Source: Acinetobacter populi
Lineage (GTDB): Bacteria > Pseudomonadota > Gammaproteobacteria > Pseudomonadales > Moraxellaceae
Length of the DNA stretch: 64,000 bases
Direction of reading: 5' to 3'
NCBI RefSeq assembly: GCF_002174125.1
Contig: NZ_NEXX01000004.1
Span: forward strand, 275,844 to 339,843
A program made the translations under genes and the position numbers. Below, in pieces: positions 27,714 through 37,139 of the stretch. Numbering within the stretch: position 1 is the first letter of the stretch; each line of letters begins with the position of its first letter. Under the pieces are notes generated by a model, which ran no database searches, was not told the DNA's origin, and worked only from the letters and a program-made list of their open reading frames with translations.

Positions 27714-30128
27714 ATGCGTTCTTTAAATTTTCCATTACAACTTGGCACAGCCATTATTTTATCTGCGCTTTATCAGCATAGTTTTGCAGCAACAACAGAT
27801 ACAGTGGACAGCATACCTTCTTCTGATCAGGTCAAAACACTCGATACCATTGTGGTTACAGGGACACGCAGTAAAAATCGGTCAGCAACCGAATCATTAC
27901 AACCGATTGATGTGATCAGTGCAGAAAGCCTGGTACAACGCACGGGTAGCAATGAACTTGGGACAGCATTGGCAAAACTGGTACCTTCCATCAATTTCGC
28001 GCGTCCAACTGTCGTCGATGGTACAGAGCTGGTTCGTCCGGCACAATTAAAAGGTTTATCACCCGATCAAGTTCTGGTTTTGGTAAATGGTAAACGTCGC
28101 CATACGGGTGCCTTTATCAATCTGGGTGGAACCATTGGCCGAGGTTCTGCGCCCACCGATCTAAATGCCATCCCAATTTCTGCTGTAAGCCGCATTGAAG
28201 TGTTAAGAGATGGTGCTTCGGCACGCTATGGTTCAGATGCCATTGCTGGTGTGATTAATATCATTTTAAAATCCGACCCATCTCATGGTGAAGTCGGCAT
28301 CAAATACGGTCAATATAAAGAAGGTGATGGCGAGCAAAAACAATCTTTTGGTTCTGGCGGCTTTGATCTAAATGATGGACAAGGCTTTTTAACCTTTGCC
28401 GGAGAATGGCAAGACAGTGAAGCAACCAATCGTGCCGGGCTGGATCGTCGTGATGCAGGTGCCACAACATATGGACAACAGACTTTCCGTTTTGGTGATC
28501 CGGAATCCCGAGAGGTAAAAATCGCATTAAATGCAGGTTTTGATTTTAATGATGCAGTGCAGCTTTACGGATTTGCCACCTACAGCCATCGTGATGCAGA
28601 AACCGCAGCATTTTACCGCTTAAGTAATTCCTCAAATAATGTACCTGCCCTGTTTCCCAATGGTTTTTTACCCCTAATTGAAGGCACATTGGATGATGTC
28701 GCTGCGGTTGCAGGACTAAAAGGCGATATTGGCAGCTGGCAATATGATGCATCTCTGAACTATGGTCAAAACACCTATAAAGTAGATACGCAAACCATTA
28801 ATCAGAGTCTCTATAATGATACAGGTTCTACGCCATTTTATTTCCATAATGGCAAACTGGAAAATGCGCAAACAGTTGCCAATCTAGATTTATCCCGAGA
28901 GATAGACATTGCCAGTTTATACTCTCCTTTAAATCTGGCCTTTGGCGCACAATATTTACATCAGCAATATCAGATTAAAGCGGGTGATCCTGCATCTTAT
29001 TACAAGAGCGGAGCATCAGGTTTGGCTGGCTTCCGTGATGCCGATGCAGGCAAATGGTCGAGAGACAGTTATGCCGGCTATATTGATCTGGAAGCCGATA
29101 TTACCGATAAGCTGAGCTCATCTGTTGCGTATCGCTATGAACATTATGATGATTTTGGCGATAGTAATAATGCCGCTTTCTCGGCACGTTATGCTTTTAA
29201 CCCGGCTATTGCAGTTAGATCCAATATATCAACCGGATTTCGGGCACCGAGCCTTGCCCAGCAATATTATACCCAGACCTCATCACAACTGGTCAATGGA
29301 CAGTTCGTTGAGGCGGGCACCTTTCCTGCCTCCTCACAAATTGCGCATTTATTGGGTGCAGAGGAATTAAAACCGGAAAAATCCACCAACTATAGTGTCG
29401 GTATTGTCCTCACCCCGACTGATAATACCTATGTCACACTAGATGCCTACCAGATTGATATCAAGGATCGAATTAGTTTGTCCTCTAATATCAATGCCAG
29501 CAGTGATACTGTCCGCGCCTATTTAATTTCTCAAGGCATTACCGATACCAGTTTTAATACTGTTCGCTACTTTAACAATGCCGCTGATACCCGCACACGT
29601 GGTATCGACTTGGTAGCAAGTTACGACTGGAATCATTTACCTCATGGCACACTGAATACTGCACTCGCCTATAACTATAATAAAAACAAAGTCACCAAAA
29701 TAGATGGTAATCCAGAAGTGCTGAATGCACTAGGCATTGACCTCACTCGTCTAGATCGCCGTGAGCAATATGGTTTACTCGCCGGCAGTACACCAGAACA
29801 TAAATTCAGCCTGACCAATGATTATAAAATTGGTAATTTTGGTATTTATAGTAATCTGACACGCTATGGCGACTTCAAAACCTTTAGTAACAGTGGTGCA
29901 GAAAAAGATCAGAAATTCTCAGCTAAATGGGTACTGGATCTGGCGTTATCCTATCAATATCAAAACTGGAATTTTGTCGTCGGTAGTGACAACATTACCG
30001 ATGAATATCCGGATAAAGATGTCTATGACATTAATCAACCGACAGGTGGCAGTTTGCAATATAGTCAGTTCTCACCTTTTGGCTTTAATGGCGCATTTTA
30101 TTATGCCAAAGCAAGCTATCGCTGGTAA
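27714..30128 (+). CDS. TonB-dependent outer-membrane receptor
   Basis: 804 residues from ATG 27714, spaced about six bases after GAGAGA (a TTG lies four codons earlier). A signal peptide ends near HSFA|ATTD. The TonB box region is LDTIVVTG at about residue 47, the plug domain (about 55-180) contains QVLVLVNGKRRHTGAF and RIEVLRDGASARYGSDAIAGVINIIL, and the 22-strand barrel ends GAFYYAKASYRW with terminal aromatic Trp. No Fur box is obvious upstream, so the ligand may not be an iron complex. Substrate unknown. Confidence 0.88.
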   Translation: MRSLNFPLQLGTAIILSALYQHSFAATTDTVDSIPSSDQVKTLDTIVVTGTRSKNRSATESLQPIDVISAESLVQRTGSNELGTALAKLVPSINFARPTVVDGTELVRPAQLKGLSPDQVLVLVNGKRRHTGAFINLGGTIGRGSAPTDLNAIPISAVSRIEVLRDGASARYGSDAIAGVINIILKSDPSHGEVGIKYGQYKEGDGEQKQSFGSGGFDLNDGQGFLTFAGEWQDSEATNRAGLDRRDAGATTYGQQTFRFGDPESREVKIALNAGFDFNDAVQLYGFATYSHRDAETAAFYRLSNSSNNVPALFPNGFLPLIEGTLDDVAAVAGLKGDIGSWQYDASLNYGQNTYKVDTQTINQSLYNDTGSTPFYFHNGKLENAQTVANLDLSREIDIASLYSPLNLAFGAQYLHQQYQIKAGDPASYYKSGASGLAGFRDADAGKWSRDSYAGYIDLEADITDKLSSSVAYRYEHYDDFGDSNNAAFSARYAFNPAIAVRSNISTGFRAPSLAQQYYTQTSSQLVNGQFVEAGTFPASSQIAHLLGAEELKPEKSTNYSVGIVLTPTDNTYVTLDAYQIDIKDRISLSSNINASSDTVRAYLISQGITDTSFNTVRYFNNAADTRTRGIDLVASYDWNHLPHGTLNTALAYNYNKNKVTKIDGNPEVLNALGIDLTRLDRREQYGLLAGSTPEHKFSLTNDYKIGNFGIYSNLTRYGDFKTFSNSGAEKDQKFSAKWVLDLALSYQYQNWNFVVGSDNITDEYPDKDVYDINQPTGGSLQYSQFSPFGFNGAFYYAKASYRW

Positions 30129-30230
30129 GTTTGTATGGAATATAATTTCAATTGATATGATGCAAGTTTATAGAGTTAGCAATGCACTTTATTCCATCAA
30201 GGGAATAAGGTGTTTTTTTAGAGATACAGA

Positions 30231-32333
30231 TTAATATTTGAATTTCACATTAAAGCGAAACATTCTTGGATCACCCCAGTTGACAAGCTGCGCATTCGGG
30301 GTTGTTCCCACCAAATAGTCCTTGTCAAATAAATTTTTAATCGTTAAGCCTGCACCCCAGTGTTTTGCTTCATAACCTGCACTGACATCAAATAAGGTAT
30401 AATCAGGTAAATCAATATAAGCGCTGGCACGTTGTGCTGTTCGTGAACCTTGATAACGAATACCACCGCCAATATTCCAACCTAATTTATCTGGGCTAAA
30501 GAAATACTGTGTTGAAATCGTTCCGGCATGTTCTGGCACATGATTGGTACGTTTACCAATTTCTGTTGCTGTCAAACTCTCTGTCGTCTCAGCTGTTGGA
30601 ATATAACTATAGCTTCCAAGGATATTCCATTGATCTGAGAGGGCAGCAACAATTTCTGTTTCAAAACCCTTGGTCGTCTGTTCACCTGTTTGAACAGAGT
30701 ATCCTAGACTGGCATCTGCTTCGGTCACATTCTTACGAATTAAATCATAATAGGCAACATAGCCTTGCAACTTTTGATTTAATGCTTGCCATTTTACACC
30801 TACTTCTGCCTGTTTGCCTTCTTCAGGTTTTAAAAGTACACCATTCTCACCAGAATCTGTCACAGGCATAAATGATGTGGAATAGCTGATATAAGGTGCA
30901 AGTGCATTATTCCATTGGTACATGACAGAGGCACTGCCAGTAAATGCATTATCCGAATTTTTTGTTGTGGTATTTCTTAATAAATTACGAATTTCAACCT
31001 GTGTCCAGTCATGACGCCCCGATAGACCAATAATCCATTTATCATCGACTTTAATTGTATTTCTTAAATATAATCCCGTATATTGATTATAGGTTAATTC
31101 CTGCGTTGGTGAACCTTCCCTAATACTGGTCACACCATACACCGGATTGTCTGCATTAAATGCATTGATGGTATCAGTGCGGCGATAATAATCACTACGC
31201 TCTCTCATCATATCAATACCAACCAATACATTATAGCTGCTACGGCCAAAATTAAAGGTGCGCTGTAAATTATTATCCAAAGCATAATTTACATCTTGTT
31301 TATCCTGATTGTTAATCTGGCGATTGATGCTTGGCAATGAAGCATTACTACTGGCCAATACAGGATTACCAAGCGTATGCGTTTGGGTTACAGCAAAATT
31401 CTGCTTAAATAACCAATCATTATCAAACTGATGGGAAAAATTAGCGCCTAAACGATAGACATCTGTTTCATAGCCTTTATCTGGCTCACCAAAAAACAGG
31501 CTATGGCTATAATTTTTGTAAGTAGTCGTATTATTATGCGGAATCCCTTGCTGACGAATATAATCACTATGCTGATAACTGGCAATCACCGACAAATCCG
31601 ACTTTTCGCCTAAATCAAAATTATAAGATGGTGCAATATAATAGTTCTTAAAATAAACATAATCAGTTGGATCATCCTGATCAGAAATCCGGCCCACGAC
31701 ACGAAAAGCACCTTTTTCACTATTATTTGGTGCGTAGTTAATATCGAAAGTACCTTGAGTTAATGCATAGCTACCATAGCTTAAAGTACCCCGATAAAAA
31801 GTCTCTGCTTGAGGACGTTTTGTGGTTAAATTCACTAAACCACCAGGCAAAGCCAAACCGAAACCAACTGATGTTGGACCTTTCACGACTTCAATAGATT
31901 CCAAGCCAGAAATATCTACCGATCTTAAAAGATTATCGGAAGTTTGTAGCCGTAAACCATCCATATAAGTTTGGGAACTGGAAATCTGTCCACGAATGAT
32001 AAAATCATCCCAACCTCGACGACCATATTGACCCGATGTTACACCAGCAACCCCTTCAATTGCCTCAGCTAATGTTCCAGCCTGTTTTTGTTGTAATTGC
32101 TGCTCAGTAATCACCGTAATAGACTGCGCTGTTTCAAATAATGGTGCATCCGTTTTCAACACTGATGTTGCTTGAGTTGCCGCATATTGATCTGTTGCTT
32201 TATCTGCATTCACAGTGATGGTGGGTAAAACTGGAACTATCTCGTCGCTTGTTTCATCTGCATGTACCTGAACAGCAAATAACATTGCCAGTGTAACAGA
32301 GGATGCCAATATAGACTTTTGAACTAGGTACAT
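30231..32333 (-). CDS. TonB-dependent siderophore receptor (FhuE/FpvA-like, without signalling domain)
   Basis: 700 residues from ATG 32333. A signal peptide ends near VQVHA|DETS and the TonB box region is LPTITVNAD. The plug carries ITEQQLQQKQAGTLAEAIEGVAGV, RGWDDFIIRGQ and SIEVVKGPTSVGFGLALPGGLVNLTTKRP, characteristic of hydroxamate/pyoverdine-type siderophore receptors. The barrel ends in FRFNVKFKY. A Fur-box-like sequence lies 18 bases upstream of the start, so iron repression is likely. It is convergent with the previous receptor. Confidence 0.9.
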   Translation of the reverse strand: MYLVQKSILASSVTLAMLFAVQVHADETSDEIVPVLPTITVNADKATDQYAATQATSVLKTDAPLFETAQSITVITEQQLQQKQAGTLAEAIEGVAGVTSGQYGRRGWDDFIIRGQISSSQTYMDGLRLQTSDNLLRSVDISGLESIEVVKGPTSVGFGLALPGGLVNLTTKRPQAETFYRGTLSYGSYALTQGTFDINYAPNNSEKGAFRVVGRISDQDDPTDYVYFKNYYIAPSYNFDLGEKSDLSVIASYQHSDYIRQQGIPHNNTTTYKNYSHSLFFGEPDKGYETDVYRLGANFSHQFDNDWLFKQNFAVTQTHTLGNPVLASSNASLPSINRQINNQDKQDVNYALDNNLQRTFNFGRSSYNVLVGIDMMRERSDYYRRTDTINAFNADNPVYGVTSIREGSPTQELTYNQYTGLYLRNTIKVDDKWIIGLSGRHDWTQVEIRNLLRNTTTKNSDNAFTGSASVMYQWNNALAPYISYSTSFMPVTDSGENGVLLKPEEGKQAEVGVKWQALNQKLQGYVAYYDLIRKNVTEADASLGYSVQTGEQTTKGFETEIVAALSDQWNILGSYSYIPTAETTESLTATEIGKRTNHVPEHAGTISTQYFFSPDKLGWNIGGGIRYQGSRTAQRASAYIDLPDYTLFDVSAGYEAKHWGAGLTIKNLFDKDYLVGTTPNAQLVNWGDPRMFRFNVKFKY

Positions 32334-32350
32334 GGAAGATAACCACAATT

Positions 32351-32369
32351 GGTAATGATTTTTATTATT
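32351..32369 (-). promoter_or_regulatory. Fur box of the siderophore receptor gene
   Basis: GGTAATGATTTTTATTATT matches 14 of 19 positions of the Fur consensus GATAATGATAATCATTATC (count made by eye). It is placed directly upstream of the receptor start at 32333. Confidence 0.65.
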
Positions 32370-32606
32370 ATATTTAGCTAAGATTCAAAGTACAATATGT
32401 CATTAATAAAATTTAAATAAAGTTCAATACTGCTTTGGTATAATTTGTTTCTTCGTTTGTATATCAACGCTATAAGGTGATCGCTTGACAATTTTAAAAC
32501 CGAAACCGTGCAATATGATCGCTCGATTTATTCATTCTCTGATCAATAAGGTATAGAATTCTAATCTTTATACCGTATGACGAAATACATTCTTAGGGGA
32601 ATAACG

Positions 32607-32987
32607 ATGTTTTATCCTTTATTTGCCATTGCACTCGGTTCAGTCCTCGGTGGCTGGCTTCGCTGGTATGTAGGCTTAAAACTCAATAGTATTTATCCCA
32701 ATATTCCTATGGGAACAGTATGCGTCAACTGGGTTGGCGGCTTTATTATCGGTTTTGCAATTGCTTATTTTTCTCAAAGTCAACTTAGCCCCAACTATAA
32801 ACTCTTTATTGTCACTGGTTTCTGTGGCGGCTTAACCACCTTTTCCACCTTCTCTGCGGAAATTCTGGCTTTATTACAAAGTGGTAAGTTGGCGCTGGCC
32901 ATGACAGCCATTGCCATTCATGTTGTCGGTGCATTGTTATTTACATTTCTAGGCATGGCTTGCCAGCACTGGATTGCTGCCCAATAA
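32607..32987 (+). CDS. crcB: Fluoride efflux channel CrcB (Fluc)
   Basis: 126 residues from ATG 32607; ten extra upstream codons are open but not family-like. Four helices, with GSVLGGWLRWYVG, the pore Asn in GTVCVNWVGGFIIGF and the Na-site/pore segment TGFCGGLTTFSTFSAEI. Dimers in the inner membrane let fluoride leave the cell. I do not find the conserved fluoride-riboswitch core upstream. Confidence 0.95.
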   Translation: MFYPLFAIALGSVLGGWLRWYVGLKLNSIYPNIPMGTVCVNWVGGFIIGFAIAYFSQSQLSPNYKLFIVTGFCGGLTTFSTFSAEILALLQSGKLALAMTAIAIHVVGALLFTFLGMACQHWIAAQ

Positions 32988-33045
32988 AACATGATCAAGG
33001 CGAAAGAATGTCTTCAGCCTTGATAAATATAGCGTATCAAGCCAC

Positions 33046-33438
33046 TTATTTGAAAAGCTTATGATTTTCACTTTTCATTTGCTCAATCACTTTGCCCTGC
33101 TGTTTGGCATCTTCCAATTTCCCGGCCTTGACCAAATCCGTAATCTCATCAATTTCCGTGGTCAGACGATCCATTGCATTTTGATACGCCTTGATTTGTG
33201 GATCATCTTCCGGCAAATCCATCAACTTCATCGGTGTAGATTGTTTGGCATCCAGTGAAGCCGTATGCATTTGAGCCAAAGCCTGTAATGCATCTGTCGT
33301 TGTGGCAGCCGTATTAAAAGCCTGATAATTTTTTGCCAGAATACTCATATCTTCACCTAAATCTGCTGCCATACTTAGGTTGCTTATCATCAGGGCATTG
33401 AACACCATGATGCCAGTGAAGAACGCTTTTTTCATCAT
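33046..33438 (-). CDS. cybC: Periplasmic cytochrome b562 family protein
   Basis: 130 residues: a 24-residue signal peptide (ending SNLSMA|ADLGEDM) and a 106-residue mature four-helix bundle, the same mature length as E. coli cytochrome b562. Both axial heme ligands are at the expected mature positions, Met7 (ADLGEDM) and His102 (SENHKLFK). The central DALQALAQMHTASLDAKQSTPMKLMDLPEDDPQIKAYQ aligns closely. It probably binds noncovalent heme b in the periplasm; its physiological partner is unknown. It is convergent with crcB across a hairpin ATCAAGGC ... GCCTTGAT. Confidence 0.88.
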   Translation of the reverse strand: MMKKAFFTGIMVFNALMISNLSMAADLGEDMSILAKNYQAFNTAATTTDALQALAQMHTASLDAKQSTPMKLMDLPEDDPQIKAYQNAMDRLTTEIDEITDLVKAGKLEDAKQQGKVIEQMKSENHKLFK

Positions 33439-33538
33439 TTCATCCTATTTTAATCAACGCTTAACACCTCCCATGCAGACATGGAAGGTGAATAAGGCGC
33501 AGTTTAACCTGATTAAATTAAAGCAAAAATGATACCGT

Positions 33539-34813
33539 CTATTGTTGTTGATTTTGTTGCTGCCAGCGACGTTGTTGTAAACGCTCGGCTTCTACTTCAC
33601 GTTTGTTGAGGGCACGCTGGTATAATTGTGTGCCCTTTAACTCAGGCGGTAAATATTCCTGCAATACGAAATGCTCGGGGAAATCATGAGGATAGAGATA
33701 ATCTGCGCCATAGCCCTGTTGTTTCATCAATTTGGTCGGAGCATTACGCAAATGTAAGGGTACAGGTAAATGTGCTGTCTTTTCTGCCAATTGCAAAGCC
33801 TGATTAATAGCCAGATAAGTACTATTGCTTTTCGGACTGGTCGCCAGATAAACCGCACATTGACCAAGAATAATACGTGCCTCAGGCATACCGACGGCCT
33901 GTACCGAGCGAAAACATTCGCCAGCCAATAACAAGGCATTTGGATTGGAATTGCCAATATCTTCCGATGCTGCAATCAACATGCGACGGGCAATAAATAC
34001 AGGATCTTCCCCACCCTTGAGCATACGTGCCATCCAGTACAAGGTGGCATCGGGATCACTGCCCCGAATCGATTTAATAAATGCCGATACCAAATCGTAA
34101 TGCTGCTCACCGGATTTGTCATAACGGGCTATATTTTGCTGGGCAGTTTTTACTACCAATGCATTGTTGATAATATTTTCTTGTCCTGTCTCAAAAGTGC
34201 TGGCAACCAGATCAAGTAAGTTTAATGCTTTACGTGCATCACCAGCAGAAAATTGAAATAAGGCATCATATTCTTCAATTTTAATCTGGCGTTCTTTTAA
34301 AAATTTATCTGTACCCAACGCACGCTGAATGAGTTGTTGAATTGCTGTTTCATCCAGTGAATGCAGCGTATAAACCTGACAGCGCGACAATAAGGCACTA
34401 TTCACCTCAAAGGAAGGATTTTCCGTAGTGGCACCAATCAGGGTAATTTTGCCTTTTTCCACTGCACCCAATAAAGCATCTTGTTGTGACTTGTTAAAAC
34501 GATGAATTTCATCAATAAAAACTACAGGTGGCAACAAATCACCACTTTCGGCGATCACTTCGCGCAATTCTTTTACACCAGTATTGAGTGCCGATAAACT
34601 GATAAACGGACGATCTACAGCCTGTGCCAATAATAAGGCAATGGTGGTTTTTCCTACGCCCGGCGGTCCCCAGAAGATAATGGACGGCAAATGCCCCTGA
34701 TCAATCATCTGGCGCAATGGTGCCTGTTCTCCTAAGAGATGATCCTGTCCAATAATTTCGGACAAACTACGTGGACGAATACGCTCTGGTAAAGGAATGT
34801 TCGTATCAGACAT
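33539..34813 (-). CDS. rarA: Replication-associated recombination protein A (RarA/MgsA AAA ATPase)
   Basis: 424 residues from ATG 34813. Clamp-loader-like AAA core: [22 protein letters not shown], Walker [11 protein letters not shown], Walker [20 protein letters not shown], sensor 1 [24 protein letters not shown], sensor 2 [14 protein letters not shown] MgsA C-terminal tetramerisation domain follows ([25 protein letters not shown]). It acts at stalled replication forks. The C-terminus is glutamine-rich. Confidence 0.95.
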   Translation of the reverse strand: MSDTNIPLPERIRPRSLSEIIGQDHLLGEQAPLRQMIDQGHLPSIIFWGPPGVGKTTIALLLAQAVDRPFISLSALNTGVKELREVIAESGDLLPPVVFIDEIHRFNKSQQDALLGAVEKGKITLIGATTENPSFEVNSALLSRCQVYTLHSLDETAIQQLIQRALGTDKFLKERQIKIEEYDALFQFSAGDARKALNLLDLVASTFETGQENIINNALVVKTAQQNIARYDKSGEQHYDLVSAFIKSIRGSDPDATLYWMARMLKGGEDPVFIARRMLIAASEDIGNSNPNALLLAGECFRSVQAVGMPEARIILGQCAVYLATSPKSNSTYLAINQALQLAEKTAHLPVPLHLRNAPTKLMKQQGYGADYLYPHDFPEHFVLQEYLPPELKGTQLYQRALNKREVEAERLQQRRWQQQNQQQ

Positions 34814-34914
34814 GGCACTCAAGCAAGGAATGAATTTAATGACAGTGTACTATGAACCTTGGCGAGTAAAAATAGTATTGCTGTACATTTCAACGGTTCT
34901 GCCCGAACTGACCA

Positions 34915-35373
34915 TCACAAAGGCAAATAAGCGGTTGCTTCAACTTCAATAACAATCTCTACACTGGGCAACATGGCCTTGACCTCGACAATGGTTGAGA
35001 TCGGCGGATTATCTGGATAAAACTGATTACGCACCGTGCTATATAAAGGAAAATGATCCAGATTGGTAAAATACTGCACCAATTTGAAAACGTCCTTCAT
35101 CTCCCCGCCCATTTTTTTAATCGTTTGTTCAATATAATCGAGAACATACCAGCTCTGGCTCAAAATTTTCTGCTGTTTGATATCAACCGAAAACTCATTG
35201 GTTTTGCCAATTTTTAAGGCAATTTCTTCGAGAATATCATCAAATCCTGTGATGATTTTCTTACGTACTGGATCAACGGCAATGACCCCTGAGAAAAAAA
35301 TAAAATCACCAACCCGTTTATGACTGATATAACGTGCCAAAGGCTGGGCATTACTTAAAAATGTATCTGACAT
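34915..35373 (-). CDS. RidA/YjgF-family protein lacking the catalytic arginine
   Basis: 152 residues, chorismate-mutase-like trimer fold: ARYISHKRVGDFIFFSGVIAVDP, IEQTIKKMGGEMKDVFKLVQYFTNLDHF, STIVEVKAMLPSVEIVIEVEATAYLP. Reading back from the VEV motif, the position of the catalytic Arg105 of E. coli RidA is a serine (S126). It therefore belongs to a non-RidA Rid subgroup and should not be assumed to be an enamine/imine deaminase. It is longer than RidA (128). It is divergent from the riboswitch-controlled FAD oxidase, and a perfect inverted repeat lies just before its ribosome site. Confidence 0.85.
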   Translation of the reverse strand: MSDTFLSNAQPLARYISHKRVGDFIFFSGVIAVDPVRKKIITGFDDILEEIALKIGKTNEFSVDIKQQKILSQSWYVLDYIEQTIKKMGGEMKDVFKLVQYFTNLDHFPLYSTVRNQFYPDNPPISTIVEVKAMLPSVEIVIEVEATAYLPL

Positions 35374-35388
35374 GTATTGACTCCAAAG

Positions 35389-35422
35389 TAAATATACAAA
35401 ATTTATATACTTTGTATATTTA
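35389..35422. promoter_or_regulatory. Perfect 12-bp inverted repeat before the Rid gene (operator or 5'-leader hairpin)
   Basis: TAAATATACAAA-10 bases-TTTGTATATTTA. It sits 16 bases upstream of the Rid start codon, so it overlaps the promoter or leader. The TATAC/GTATA arms recall GntR-type operators, but no regulator gene is adjacent. Confidence 0.55.
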
Positions 35423-35522
35423 GACCAATATTTAAAGCATATTTTTATTAAATCATTAAAGCAATATTTATGCCTTTATTGAGATTAAAAATCGATTAAA
35501 AAATTAAATAAAATTTATTATC

Positions 35523-35538
35523 TGGTCTTATTTTTGCA
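35523..35538 (+). promoter_or_regulatory. Sigma-54 (-24/-12) promoter of the FAD oxidase gene
   Basis: TGGTCTTATTTTTGCA: invariant GG (35524-35525) and GC (35536-35537) at the required 10-base separation. The predicted start, 12 bases past GC, is about 35549, the first base of the conserved leader. Two further promoters of this kind precede the other copies of the leader. Confidence 0.75.
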
Positions 35539-35548
35539 TAATAAAATT

Positions 35549-35605
35549 GAGTAGAAGCGTTCAGCATTTTTATAATTATCCAATCGAAAATGCAGGTCAT
35601 TGCTC
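35549..35605 (+). promoter_or_regulatory. Candidate NMT1-motif (xanthine-I) riboswitch aptamer, copy C
   Basis: GAGTAGAAGCGTTCA, then hairpin GCATTTT ... AAAATGC (7 bp), then GGTCATTGCTC. The flanking conserved strands match two other leaders in the window (42322-42381 plus, 42049-42103 minus), while the hairpins differ in sequence. The closing GCTC can also pair with GAGC seven bases on, and a weak stem AACAAAT ... ATTTGTT plus T run follows: a possible expression platform. Family name is from memory of the NMT1 RNA; the three-fold conservation is directly visible. Confidence 0.7.
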
Positions 35606-35662
35606 AAAGAGCGAAACAAATCGAAATATTTGTTTTTAATTATGCTTAATGAGAGCTTAAAT

Positions 35663-37018
35663 ATGAACTTATCTGAAAAAATTAATCATTTAATCACTAC
35701 GTTGCCAGAATTAAAATGGGACATCAGCGAGATCAGAAAAAAACAAACTTCATCTGATTTTCACTGGTTTAGCCCGATTCTCAAACAGCAGCTTGCACAT
35801 GTTCAAGTCGATGCCGTGGTTTGCCCCAAAAATATTGAAGAATTAAAAACCCTGATTCGCCACGCAGTACATGATCAAATTCCCTTAACTGTGCGCGGTG
35901 GTGGTACCGGAAATTATGGACAGTCCTTACCTTTACATGGTGGAATTGTCATTGATTTTACAGCATTTAATCAAATTTTATCGTTTGATCAAAGCAATGC
36001 TGTGGTGCATACCCAAGCCGGTATCCGGCTTAAGGTGCTGGAAGATTATTGTATCGAACAGGGCTATGAACTGCGCTGTAAACCGTCAACATTCAAGATT
36101 GCGACGCTGGGCGGATTCTTTGCTGGTGGTTTTGGTGGTATCGGGTCGATCAACTATGGGCCATTAAATGCGATTGGCAATATTTTAAGTTTACGATTAC
36201 TCACCATTGAAGAACAGCCAAAAATTATAGAACTCAATGCATTACAGGCTGCCGAATATGCACATAGCTATGGCACCACAGGCATTGTACTGGATTTCCA
36301 TCTTTCTCTTGCTCCCCATCTTAACTGGCATGAATGTGTACTGACCTTCCCGAAATTTGCACAGGCTTTTCAATGTGCCGAGATGATCGCCAATGATCCT
36401 GCACTCGGGAAAAAAGAAATCGCTGTTTTTTCCTCTGGGATTGAACGTTATTATGACCACCTTAAAGCCTATATTCAGCCGGGTGACGCCACCATTTTAA
36501 GCATTATTGAACATAAATATCTGAATACACTTCAATGTATTGTAGAAAAATTTCAGGGAAAAATATGCTTCCAGCAAACTAGCCAACAGGCGGAACAAAG
36601 CAAATTTTCCATTCTGGATTATTGCTGGAATCATGCCACACTTGCAGTGTTAAAACATGATAAGAATTTTACCTATCTGCAAACCGCCTATAGCATTGGC
36701 TCGGAACTTAGCCAGCTGGAAAGAATTACGGAAAAATGCGGTTCAGATCAAATTATTCAGCATGTTGAAATGATCCGCAATGCTCATGGTCAGGTTGCCT
36801 GTTCCGGATTACCTATTCTTGCTTATCAAAATCCGCAACAATTACAACAAATCATGAAATATCACGAAGAAGCTGGTGTCAGAATTAATGATCCACATAC
36901 CATTTATGTCGCTGATGGACACCATTCAAAACAGCTTAATCCCAATATTATTATCTATAAGCAACAAAATGATCCGCATCATTTATTGAATATAGGAAAA
37001 CTCAGCTCGTCCATTTAG
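35663..37018 (+). CDS. FAD-binding oxidase (PCMH/GlcD-like)
   Basis: 451 residues from ATG 35663; codons upstream overlap the conserved RNA leader and are not expected to be translated. The FAD PCMH fold is seen in VDAVVCPKNIEELKTLIRHAVHDQIPLTVRGGGTGNYGQSLPLHGGIVIDFT and in the flavin loop TLGGFFAGGFGGIGSINYGPLNAIGNI. There is no iron-sulfur or GlcD C-terminal motif that I can see. The substrate is unknown. The leader RNA and sigma-54 promoter link it to the NMT1 transporter/deaminase operon and to the dioxygenase, suggesting oxidation of a purine-derived compound. It ends at its own hairpin. Confidence 0.85.
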   Translation: MNLSEKINHLITTLPELKWDISEIRKKQTSSDFHWFSPILKQQLAHVQVDAVVCPKNIEELKTLIRHAVHDQIPLTVRGGGTGNYGQSLPLHGGIVIDFTAFNQILSFDQSNAVVHTQAGIRLKVLEDYCIEQGYELRCKPSTFKIATLGGFFAGGFGGIGSINYGPLNAIGNILSLRLLTIEEQPKIIELNALQAAEYAHSYGTTGIVLDFHLSLAPHLNWHECVLTFPKFAQAFQCAEMIANDPALGKKEIAVFSSGIERYYDHLKAYIQPGDATILSIIEHKYLNTLQCIVEKFQGKICFQQTSQQAEQSKFSILDYCWNHATLAVLKHDKNFTYLQTAYSIGSELSQLERITEKCGSDQIIQHVEMIRNAHGQVACSGLPILAYQNPQQLQQIMKYHEEAGVRINDPHTIYVADGHHSKQLNPNIIIYKQQNDPHHLLNIGKLSSSI

Positions 37019-37027
37019 ATCATATTC

Positions 37028-37060
37028 TGCCAGTATATTGACTTATACTGGCACATTTTA
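37028..37060 (+). terminator. Terminator of the FAD oxidase gene
   Basis: TGCCAGTATA-ttgact-TATACTGGCA, a perfect 10-bp stem followed by CATTTTATAAT. The T tract is weak but the stem is strong. Confidence 0.7.
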
Positions 37061-37139
37061 TAATCAGCATGATATCTATTTATTTTTCAACCTGAATAAA
37101 TAGATATCTTATCGTAAAGTTTTAATATAGAGCATAGAA

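Noticed and set aside
32400..32606. Fluoride riboswitch upstream of crcB
   Set aside because: The two similar TGATCGCT segments are in direct, not complementary, orientation, and the conserved riboswitch core is not found.
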